The notes under the pieces were generated by a model that was not told the origin of the DNA, made no database searches, and saw only the letters and a list, made by a program, of their open reading frames with translations. A stretch of DNA of 64,000 bases from Pseudomonas sp. 31-12 (lineage in GTDB: Bacteria; Pseudomonadota; Gammaproteobacteria; Pseudomonadales; Pseudomonadaceae). The DNA is taken from positions 620,001-684,000 of the forward strand of contig NZ_CP029482.1 in assembly GCF_003151075.1 (NCBI RefSeq). Direction: 5' to 3'. The stretch's first letter is position 1; each line of letters starts with the position of its first letter. Shown here in pieces: positions 57,401-64,000 of this stretch. A program made the position numbers and the translations under genes.

Positions 57401-58937
57401 GCAGCCTCCAGTGTTGCTCGGCGATACGTTTCAGGCACAGGCGCAATTCGCCTTCCAGCGCACGGTCTTCGATGACCGGCGGGAAGTCCTTGGCCAGCTC
57501 TTCGTGCATGGCCGCCAGTGCGGGTGGCAACGGGCGCGCGTCCTCGGCCTTGCTGCGCAGCCACACGCCCTGGTTAGCGGCCAGCAGGGTGGCGGCGGCG
57601 ACCTGTTCGGTCAGCTCCAGCACACGGATCGCATCGCGAGCAGCGATGGTGCCCATGCTGACCTTGTCCTGGTTGTGGCATTCGGTGGAGCGCGAGAACA
57701 CGCTGGCCGGCATGGTGTTTTTCAGCGCCTCGGCGGTCCAGGCGCTGGTGCCGATCTGCACAGCCTTGAAGCCGTGATTGAGCATCGCGCGGTCGGCCGT
57801 GGCGCCAGACAAGTTGCTCGGCAGGCCATGGTTGTAACGCTCATCCACCAGCAGCGCGAGTTGCCGGTCCAGCAGATCGGCAACGTTGGCCACTAGGTTT
57901 TTCAGGCTGTCCATGGCGAACGCAATGTGGCCGCCGTAGAAGTGCCCACCGTGCAACACGCGTTCGGCTTCAGCGTCGATGATCGGGTTGTCGTTGGCGC
58001 TGTTGAGCTCGATCTCAATGAACGAACGCAGCCAGTTCAGACTGTCGGCCAGAACGCCGAGGACATGCGGCGCGCAACGCAGGGAGTAACGGTCTTGCAG
58101 GCGATGCAGCGGTGCGGTCGGCGCGTCAATTGCCAGATCCTTGCGCAGCCACGCGGCGACTTGCATCTGCCCCGGGTGCGGTTTGGCGGCGAACAGACGT
58201 TCGTCGAAGTGCTCGGGATTGCCTTGCAGCGCGACCACATTCAGCGCGGTGATGCGCGTGGCCAGTTGCAGCAGGTAATCGGCGCGGGCATAGGCCAGGC
58301 AGGCGAGGCCGGTCATCACGGCGGTGCCATTCATCAGCGCCAAAGCTTCTTTCGGGCGCAGTACCAGCGGCGTCCAGCCGAGTTCACGATGCACGTCGCC
58401 GGCTTGGCGGCGTTCGCCCCGGAACATCACCTCGCGCTCGCCGGACAAGGTTGCAGCGACGTAGGACAGCGGCGTCAGATCACCGCTGGCGCCCACCGAG
58501 CCTTCTTCGGGGATCAGCGGCAGGATGTCGTGTTCGAGGAACGCCTGAAGGCGCTCCAGCAGTTCCACGCGCACCCCGGACACGCCGTGGCACAGCGACT
58601 GCAAACGCGCCGCCAGCACAGCGCGCGTGGCTTGCGCGTCGAGCAGTTTGCCCAGGCCGCAACCGTGGAACGTGTACAGATGACGAGGCAACGCCTCGAC
58701 GTGATGCAGCGGTACAGCGACCACGCACGAGTCGCCGTAACCGGTGGTCACGCCATAGATCACGCCTTCCTTGTCCAGCAGGGAATCGAGGAATCGCGCG
58801 CCCTTGGCGATGCGCTCGCGGTACGCAGGGTCGCTTTGCAACTGCGTCGGCACCTGACGGTTGGCCGCAGCCAGCACGTCTTCTATGCGCAAAGGGAGTT
58901 CGCCGAAGGTTACCGGCTCAAGCGTTGGCGTCGTCAT
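57393..58937 (-). CDS. Aromatic amino acid ammonia-lyase (HAL/TAL family)
   Basis: A 514-residue MIO enzyme. The Ala-Ser-Gly triplet that cyclises to the MIO prosthetic group is at residues 150-152 (GSVGASGDLTPLSY). YGVTTGYGDS supplies the mobile Tyr loop. At the substrate-selectivity pair I align Phe90-His91 (YTFHGCGLG), where histidases have Ser-His and Rhodobacter tyrosine lyase has His-Leu, so a tyrosine/phenylalanine-type substrate giving the aryl acrylic starter is likely. The ATG at 58937 overlaps the upstream gene. Confidence 0.9.
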   Translation of the reverse strand: MTTPTLEPVTFGELPLRIEDVLAAANRQVPTQLQSDPAYRERIAKGARFLDSLLDKEGVIYGVTTGYGDSCVVAVPLHHVEALPRHLYTFHGCGLGKLLDAQATRAVLAARLQSLCHGVSGVRVELLERLQAFLEHDILPLIPEEGSVGASGDLTPLSYVAATLSGEREVMFRGERRQAGDVHRELGWTPLVLRPKEALALMNGTAVMTGLACLAYARADYLLQLATRITALNVVALQGNPEHFDERLFAAKPHPGQMQVAAWLRKDLAIDAPTAPLHRLQDRYSLRCAPHVLGVLADSLNWLRSFIEIELNSANDNPIIDAEAERVLHGGHFYGGHIAFAMDSLKNLVANVADLLDRQLALLVDERYNHGLPSNLSGATADRAMLNHGFKAVQIGTSAWTAEALKNTMPASVFSRSTECHNQDKVSMGTIAARDAIRVLELTEQVAAATLLAANQGVWLRSKAEDARPLPPALAAMHEELAKDFPPVIEDRALEGELRLCLKRIAEQHWRLHA

Positions 58938-59865
58938 CGGTCTTCCAGAAAGGGTAAAAGTTGAACCATTGTCGGGGCGCTTCAAGGCAATAGTGACCCA
59001 GGCGTTCGGCGTAGCGGGACGCCCACTGATGAATGACCTGTTCGCGGTCGCTGCGTTTCCACACCACGGCCTCGGTAAACGGTTCGAGGGTGACTTGATA
59101 TTGGCCTGTCGGTTTCTTCAGGCACATCAGCAGATGGATCGGGCATTTCAGCAAGCCGGCCAGCAGCCACGGCCCTTGCGGAAACGCGGCCTGATGACCG
59201 AGGAAGTCCACGGTCACGCTGCGCCCGCCATGCAGCGGCACGCGGTCGCCGGCAATCGCCAGCCACTCGCCGCGCTCCAGGCGTTCATGCAGTTGCAGCA
59301 TGATCACCGGGTCCAGCTCACTGACCTGAATCAGCCGCAGATTGGTCGCGCCGGCTTCGCCGAGCAAACGGTTGAACTGCTCGGCGTGCTTGGTGTGGAC
59401 CAGCACGTTCATGGTGACTTTCTCACCGATTTCCGCCAGTGCGCGACAGACTTCGAGATTGCCCAAATGCGCACCCACCAGCATCTGCCCGCGCGTGCCG
59501 CGCAGTTGAGTGCGCAGGAGCGCCGGGTCAACGATTTCGATGTGCTCGATGCTCAGCTTGCCGTTCCACACGTCGAGCTTGTCGAGCATCGAATCGGCGA
59601 AGGCCATGAACTGGCTGAACACTCGCCAGTGGGTCGGGCGCAATTCAGGGCGAGCGCTCCAGTCTGCGAGGCGCTGCTGGTATTGCCAAGCGCTGCGGCG
59701 GGCGCTGCGACCGAACAGGAAAAAGTACAACACGATGCCGTACAGCAGCGGACTCAACAGCCGTCGGCCCAGCACTTTGGCGCCGAACGCGGTGAGTTTC
59801 ATCAGCCAGAAACTGCCACGCTCCTGACGGTCGGCCCAGTGTTCTTTGTCTGTGTTGATGCTCAT
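58918..59865 (-). CDS. LpxL/HtrB-like lipid acyltransferase of the aryl polyene cluster
   Basis: A 315-residue protein with an N-terminal membrane anchor (LLSPLLYGIVLYFFLFGRSA) and an acyltransferase core: GAHLGNLEVCRAL carries the catalytic-type His, and AIAGDRVPLHGGRSV follows. In E. coli's cluster a glycosyltransferase and such an acyltransferase form one protein (ApeJ); here they are two genes whose ends overlap as ATGA. Confidence 0.85.
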   Translation of the reverse strand: MSINTDKEHWADRQERGSFWLMKLTAFGAKVLGRRLLSPLLYGIVLYFFLFGRSARRSAWQYQQRLADWSARPELRPTHWRVFSQFMAFADSMLDKLDVWNGKLSIEHIEIVDPALLRTQLRGTRGQMLVGAHLGNLEVCRALAEIGEKVTMNVLVHTKHAEQFNRLLGEAGATNLRLIQVSELDPVIMLQLHERLERGEWLAIAGDRVPLHGGRSVTVDFLGHQAAFPQGPWLLAGLLKCPIHLLMCLKKPTGQYQVTLEPFTEAVVWKRSDREQVIHQWASRYAERLGHYCLEAPRQWFNFYPFWKTDDDANA

Positions 59866-60596
59866 GCTCGCCACCGTCGCCAGAGGATCACCGGTGCCCG
59901 CAGCAACATGCCGAAGAACAGCCGGGTGTGCATGCTCGAAATCAGCACATTGTCGTGGAACATCCGGAAATGCGAGACACCGTCCAGCGGGTAATGGACC
60001 TTGGTCGGCAGCCACTGCATCGGCTGATTGCGCCAGGCCAGGCGCACGAGGATGTCCGAGTCGAAGTCCATGCGCTTGCCGATCTTCGCCGAGTCGATCA
60101 GCGCCAGGGTCGGAGGCAAGGGGTAGACGCGGAAACCGCACATCGAGTCGCGGATCTGCAATGACAGCGTGTTGATCCAGACCATCACGTGGGTCAGGTA
60201 ACGGGCGTACAAGCGGCCTTTCGGCACGCTGGCGTCGTATTGCGGATAGCCGCAGATCACTGCGTTGGGGTGCGCGCGTGATTGTGCGATGAAGGTCGCG
60301 ACATCGTGCAGGTCGTGCTGGCCGTCGGCGTCCACCTGCAAAGCATGGCTGAAACCCAGGCGCGAAGCTTCGCGCAGCCCGGTCATGACCGCACCGCCCT
60401 TGCCTTGGTTGGCGGCGAGGCGGATCAGGTTGACCATTTCACGCTGGGCCAGTTGGTCGAGCACCCTGGCGCAGGGCTGATCGCTGGCATCGTCCACCAG
60501 AATGCACGGCAGGCCACTGGCGATCAGCGCGTCGACGACCGTGGTGATCGCGGTTTCGTGGTTGTAGACCGGGATGATTGCGCAGGGGTTATGCAT
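59862..60596 (-). CDS. Family 2 glycosyltransferase of the aryl polyene cluster
   Basis: A 244-residue GT-A glycosyltransferase (dolichyl-phosphate-mannose-synthase-like). CAIIPVYNHE opens the nucleotide-sugar domain, QVDADGQHD is the DxD metal motif, and a C-terminal hydrophobic/basic tail (FFGMLLRAPVILWRRWRA) suggests membrane contact. The ATG at 60596 follows GGAGG. It is preceded by the palindromic repeat at 60621-60731. Confidence 0.9.
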   Translation of the reverse strand: MHNPCAIIPVYNHETAITTVVDALIASGLPCILVDDASDQPCARVLDQLAQREMVNLIRLAANQGKGGAVMTGLREASRLGFSHALQVDADGQHDLHDVATFIAQSRAHPNAVICGYPQYDASVPKGRLYARYLTHVMVWINTLSLQIRDSMCGFRVYPLPPTLALIDSAKIGKRMDFDSDILVRLAWRNQPMQWLPTKVHYPLDGVSHFRMFHDNVLISSMHTRLFFGMLLRAPVILWRRWRA

Positions 60597-60620
60597 GTTT
60601 CGAAACCTCCCCTGAACCAC

Positions 60621-60731
60621 TGTGGCGAGGGAGCTTGCTCCCGCCCGAGTGCGAAGCGCTCGCCATGAAATCTACGCCGGATGGTTTTGGGTCTGCTTCG
60701 CAGCCCAGCGGGAGCAAGCTCCCTCGCCACA
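60621..60731. repeat. Long paired palindrome of the TGTGGCGAGGGAGCTT type inside the ape operon
   Basis: Perfect complementary arms TGTGGCGAGGGAGCTTGCTC and GAGCAAGCTCCCTCGCCACA with a ~70-base middle. It is in the only sizeable gap of the cluster, between the ligase/dehydratase gene and the glycosyltransferase gene. Confidence 0.92.
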
Positions 60732-60751
60732 ATGATCTCCATTGCCACAGG

Positions 60752-62434
60752 TTATGCATCGGGCATTGCCTCCAGCAAAATCCGCCCACTTGAGCAGGTC
60801 GCGGTTTCATTGCGGTAGGCGAAATACAGTTTGCTGCGTTCCGGGTCGAAGCGCAGGTGCAACTGGACTTCATCGCCGGGGCGCACCAGTTGCTGGAACT
60901 TCAGCACTTCCATGCCGGCAAATTTGCCCGGCAGGTTCATCAATTGCTGGCCGAGGCTCAGCGCCCAATCCACCTGCACCACACCGGGCAGTACCGGCGT
61001 TCGCGGGAAGTGTCCGCTGAAGTAGGCCAGGTCCGGCGGCACGGCCAGTTGCAGGCTCCATTCGCCATCGACTTCGACCTGCTCCAGCACTTCCGGTACC
61101 TTGGGGCGGGGTGCCAGCAGCAAGGCCTCGACGTCGGCCTGCGGCAGTTTGCCCTGAGCGTTCAGGGGCAATTGCCGCAGCATTCGCCAGCGTCGTGGCA
61201 GGGCCAGGGCTTCGCAATGCTGGCTCAGGTGCTGACGCAATTCCTGCGTCAGGGTGCGTCGACCTTGATTGCGCAAGGCATGCAGGCCCGCGTCCGTCAG
61301 CACCAGCAGTGCACCCAGTGAGGCGCGGTTTTCCTGGACCACGCCGAGGCGCGCGTCGGCGACCCAGTCATGCTCCATAAGCGCCTTTTCCAGCATCGGC
61401 AACGAGATACGTTTTTCTTCCAGTTTGACGATCCGGTCCAGCCGTCCGAGCAGTTCGAATCGGCCGTCGGCAGCGATTCTGGCGGCATCGGCGGTGTGTT
61501 CGATATGGCCGGCAGGCAAGTAGGGCGAGGCGATCAGCAGAGCGCCCTCGCTGTCCTGACTCAGCTCAACCTCAGCAAACGGTTGCCAGAGATCGTGACC
61601 CTGACGCCAGGCGATGCCGCCGGTTTCCGAGCTGCCGAGGATTTCCGTCGGCCATTGTTGCAGGCGCTCGTGAAGACTTTGCGCAGCCTCGGCGGGTAGC
61701 GCGCCACCGGAAGAAAACACTCGGCGAACCGCACTCAAGGCCGGCCAGTCGAGGTTGTCACCCATGCGCTTGAGCAGCGCCGGGCTGGCGACCCAGGCAA
61801 ACGTCGGGTGTTCGCGACTGGCGCGCTGCAAGTCTTCCGGAAAGGCCAGTTGCTTGCGTACGAACGGGCGCCCGGCGCACAGCGGCCACAGCACCCGAAA
61901 CAGCAAACCGTAGATGTGCTGGGTGGCGACGCTGCCGATGATGCACGCCTGGCCCAGGTCGGCGCCCCAGAGCTGCTCCAGCGCCTGAACTTCACTGGCG
62001 AGCTGGCGCAGAGTCTTGTCGATGCGCTTGGGTTCGCCGCTGGAACCGGAAGTACACAGGCTCAGCTGGCAGGTGTCCAGATCCAGTTTGGCGGGGGACA
62101 GGGGCGCCTGTCGATAATCGATAAGGTGCGCATCATCGGCCTGATCGGTCAGCCACAGATCGACTTCGCTCGACCAGCGTTGGCGAGTCTGTGGTTGCAG
62201 GTCGGCAGGCAGCAGCACGCTGACCCCGGCACGCCAGGCGCCGAGCAGGGCAATCGCCAGGTCAGCGGCGTCTTCAAAGTGCACGGCAATGCGTTGCACG
62301 CCTTGGGATTGCAGGCCGGCCGCGAGGCTTAGCGCCTGTTCGCACAGCTGTGCGTGATTCAACGCCGGTTCGGCCGTCACGGCACGCTCCGGCTGAGCCT
62401 TGAGCAACAGCTGCTCAAGTGTTATCCAATTCAT
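60752..62434 (-). CDS. AMP-dependent acyl-ACP ligase fused to a FabA/Z-like dehydratase domain (ApeH-ApeI)
   Basis: A 560-residue two-domain protein. Residues ~1-440 are an adenylate-forming ligase (P-loop-like [11 protein letters not shown] with [22 protein letters not shown], and the [14 protein letters not shown] hinge) that would load the aryl acid onto an ACP. Residues ~450-560 are a hotdog domain with [20 protein letters not shown], the FabA/Z catalytic signature. In E. coli-type clusters these are described as separate ApeH and ApeI. The ATG at 62434 overlaps the membrane-protein stop. Confidence 0.9.
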   Translation of the reverse strand: MNWITLEQLLLKAQPERAVTAEPALNHAQLCEQALSLAAGLQSQGVQRIAVHFEDAADLAIALLGAWRAGVSVLLPADLQPQTRQRWSSEVDLWLTDQADDAHLIDYRQAPLSPAKLDLDTCQLSLCTSGSSGEPKRIDKTLRQLASEVQALEQLWGADLGQACIIGSVATQHIYGLLFRVLWPLCAGRPFVRKQLAFPEDLQRASREHPTFAWVASPALLKRMGDNLDWPALSAVRRVFSSGGALPAEAAQSLHERLQQWPTEILGSSETGGIAWRQGHDLWQPFAEVELSQDSEGALLIASPYLPAGHIEHTADAARIAADGRFELLGRLDRIVKLEEKRISLPMLEKALMEHDWVADARLGVVQENRASLGALLVLTDAGLHALRNQGRRTLTQELRQHLSQHCEALALPRRWRMLRQLPLNAQGKLPQADVEALLLAPRPKVPEVLEQVEVDGEWSLQLAVPPDLAYFSGHFPRTPVLPGVVQVDWALSLGQQLMNLPGKFAGMEVLKFQQLVRPGDEVQLHLRFDPERSKLYFAYRNETATCSSGRILLEAMPDA

Positions 62435-62976
62435 GGGTGGCCTCGTACCCGTTGTCGTATGAGCCATTCAATGGCAAACAGCAGGCCCATCAATCCATAG
62501 GAAATCAGGCCGGTGTACAACATCCACCAACTCAGCGGCGCCCACAGGGTCAGGGCGGCGGCGAGCAAACCGTTACAGAGGAAAAACACACACCAGACGA
62601 TGGTCACCTGGCGGGTGTAGACAATCGCCTTGGCCGGCAAGTGCGGTTCCCGCAGGCGCGCCAGGCGTTCCACCATCGGCGGCCCGACTTTCAGGCTCAG
62701 GCCAAACAGGCCAAGCATGAAAGCGCTGATCAGCACCGGGTACCAACGCAGCAACAGCGGACTGTCGAACAACGCCAGCAACAGGCAAAAGCCAATCGCG
62801 GTGATCGCCATCCACAGGTTGCCGGGGCGACGCGCACCCAGCAGCACCCGCGCCAGCCACAGGCTGCCCAGCAGCAGACCGAACTGCCACGGAGCAAAGT
62901 GTTCCATGCCGAAATACACCGCGAAGGGGTACAACAGGCCCGCCAGCAGCAGGCCAAGGCCGATCAGTCGACTCAT
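62431..62976 (-). CDS. ApeG-like membrane protein
   Basis: A 181-residue inner-membrane protein with about five hydrophobic helices (LIGLGLLLAGLLYPFAVYFG first). It matches the COG4648-type protein that lies between the ACP and ligase genes in aryl polyene clusters; function unknown. Its ATG overlaps the ACP stop. Confidence 0.8.
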   Translation of the reverse strand: MSRLIGLGLLLAGLLYPFAVYFGMEHFAPWQFGLLLGSLWLARVLLGARRPGNLWMAITAIGFCLLLALFDSPLLLRWYPVLISAFMLGLFGLSLKVGPPMVERLARLREPHLPAKAIVYTRQVTIVWCVFFLCNGLLAAALTLWAPLSWWMLYTGLISYGLMGLLFAIEWLIRQRVRGHP

Positions 62977-63227
62977 GCGGCCGGTTGAACCAGACGGTAG
63001 ACCGCCTCGACCACGTCGCTGACGGTACGCACCGATTTGAATTCTTCGGCGGCGATTTTCTTGCCGGTCTGACGTTTGATGTGATCAATCAGGTCGACGG
63101 CGTCGATGCTGTCGATTTCCAGGTCCTGATACAGATTGGATTCGAGGCTCACGCGCTCAGGGTCCAGCTCGAAGAGTTCGACCAAGGCATCGCGCAGGGT
63201 GTTGAAAATGTCATCACGAGTTTGCAT
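62973..63227 (-). CDS. apeF: ApeF-like acyl carrier protein
   Basis: An 84-residue ACP. The phosphopantetheine site is the Ser of EIDSIDAVDL. Acidic helical composition is typical. It is the second of two ACP genes, nine bases after the first. Confidence 0.92.
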   Translation of the reverse strand: MQTRDDIFNTLRDALVELFELDPERVSLESNLYQDLEIDSIDAVDLIDHIKRQTGKKIAAEEFKSVRTVSDVVEAVYRLVQPAA

Positions 63228-63236
63228 GGTCCGGTC

Positions 63237-63497
63237 TCAAGCTGCCTGTTTTGCGGTGACGAACGCCGCAAGGCTCGCCACGTTACTGAAATGATTACGG
63301 GTGTCCTTGGCGTCGGCGTCGATTTTGATGCCGTACTTTTTCTGGATCGCAAGGCCGAGTTCCAGGGCGTCCACCGAGTCCAGGCCCAGGCCTTCGCCAA
63401 ACAGGGTCTGGTCGTCGCCGATGTCTTGTGCGCTGATGTCTTCGAGGCCGAGGGCGTCGATGATCAGTTCTTTGATTTCACGGTGTAGATCGCTCAT
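63237..63497 (-). CDS. apeE: ApeE-like acyl carrier protein
   Basis: An 86-residue ACP with the phosphopantetheine Ser in GLDSVDALEL. The ATG at 63497 gives the usual ACP length and overlaps the acyltransferase gene by 20 bases. Two distinct ACPs in tandem are a standard feature of aryl polyene clusters. Confidence 0.92.
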   Translation of the reverse strand: MSDLHREIKELIIDALGLEDISAQDIGDDQTLFGEGLGLDSVDALELGLAIQKKYGIKIDADAKDTRNHFSNVASLAAFVTAKQAA

Positions 63498-64000
63498 CTT
63501 CGGCGAGCTCCTTAATAAAGTAAGAATGCAAATAATCGTTGAGCTTGCGCGAAGCCTGAGGCGCAGGACCGCACGCGGCAAAGGCTTGTGGGTCTATATC
63601 GGCCCCCACACGAAAACTGAAGTGCACGCGACGTTTCGGGATGCGATACCAGGGTTCGGCCTTCGTCAATGTGGTCGGGCTGACCTTGATGATCACCGGG
63701 GTCAGGATTTTCGCACCCCGCAGGGCAATCGATGCACCCCCCCGATGAAAGGCCGGCGGTTCGCCTGGCTGGGTGCGAGTACCTTCGGGAAAGATGATCA
63801 GCGTCTGACCGCTTTTCAGTGCGTCGGCCGCAGCGTCGAGCATGTCCATGCTGCCGTCGTTGCTGATGTAATCGGTGCGGCGTAGCGGGCCGCGGGTGAA
63901 CGGGTTCTCCCAGAGGCTTTTCTTGACCACGCAGTTGCTGTGACGCACCAGTCCGATCAGAAACACCACATCGATCAGCGACGGGTGATTGGCCATGATC
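63478..64000 (-). CDS. ApeD-like lysophospholipid/1-acylglycerol-3-phosphate acyltransferase (partial)
   Basis: The C-terminal ~172 residues of a PlsC-type acyltransferase; the N-terminal membrane segment lies outside the window. NHPSLID is the HX4D catalytic motif and FPEGTRT the acceptor-binding motif. It is the first visible gene of the cluster, overlapping the ACP gene. Residual upstream codons continue to the right edge. Confidence 0.88.
   Translation of the reverse strand, partial: IMANHPSLIDVVFLIGLVRHSNCVVKKSLWENPFTRGPLRRTDYISNDGSMDMLDAAADALKSGQTLIIFPEGTRTQPGEPPAFHRGGASIALRGAKILTPVIIKVSPTTLTKAEPWYRIPKRRVHFSFRVGADIDPQAFAACGPAPQASRKLNDYLHSYFIKELAEDERSTP

Overview
The window is a stretch of a Pseudomonas chromosome, most likely of the P. 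fluorescens group. Evidence: a complete medium-chain-length polyhydroxyalkanoate (PHA) locus (phaC1-phaZ-phaC2-phaD with convergent phaI-phaF), the order argS-SPOR-hslV-hslU and pilMNOPQ-aroK-aroB-damX-like-gltBD-hemE, high GC with strongly biased codons, and many paired palindromic repeats that begin TGTGGGAGC or TGTGGCGAGGG, a hallmark of these genomes.

Region 1 (1-10.0 kb) holds the ubiquinone genes ubiE-ubiJ-ubiB (ubiB runs off the left end), a small PHA-system protein, the phasins phaI and phaF, and, convergent to them, the TetR-type regulator phaD and the PHA synthase/depolymerase genes. A sigma-54 type promoter, a long hairpin and a catabolite-repression type motif precede phaC1. Region 2 (9.6-20.2 kb) holds a DUF971 protein, the HslUV protease (with a good sigma-32 promoter), an FtsN-like SPOR protein, argS, priA, rpmE, a secreted nuclease whose signal-peptide codons also form the rpmE terminator, and malic enzyme. 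Region 3 (20.4-39.0 kb) is housekeeping: penicillin-binding protein 1A divergent from the type IV pilus inner-membrane/secretin operon, then the shikimate genes aroK and aroB, a DamX-like protein, glutamate synthase (gltB, gltD) and hemE. Region 4 (39.1-44.2 kb) carries an MFS transporter with a divergent LysR regulator, small exported proteins, a truncated antitoxin gene and a decayed 3' end of a ketosynthase gene.

Region 5 (44.17-47.5 kb) is a small AT-rich accessory island: two small DUF3077/DUF6124-like genes, an HTH regulator translationally coupled to a queuosine-precursor transporter with an unusual N-terminal extension, and a convergent queC of the type I associate with enterobacteria. 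It lies between an intact ketosynthase gene and a broken copy of that gene's 3' end, the arrangement left when an element inserts into a gene end.

Region 6 (47.6-64.0 kb, all minus strand, mostly overlapping start/stop codons) is a nearly complete aryl polyene pigment cluster: acyltransferase, two acyl carrier proteins, membrane protein, AMP-ligase/dehydratase fusion, glycosyltransferase, second acyltransferase, aromatic ammonia-lyase, thioesterase, LolA-like carrier, MMPL exporter, cation/proton antiporter-like protein, flavin oxidoreductase, lipoprotein, then ketosynthase-dehydratase-ketoreductase-ketosynthase. The inferred logic: the lyase makes an aryl acrylic acid, the ligase loads it on an ACP, the KS/KR/DH set extends it to a conjugated polyene, and the acyltransferases, LolA-like and MMPL proteins attach it to lipid and move it to the outer membrane. 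The cluster continues beyond the right end.

No rRNA, tRNA, CRISPR array, intact insertion sequence or integrase gene was seen.
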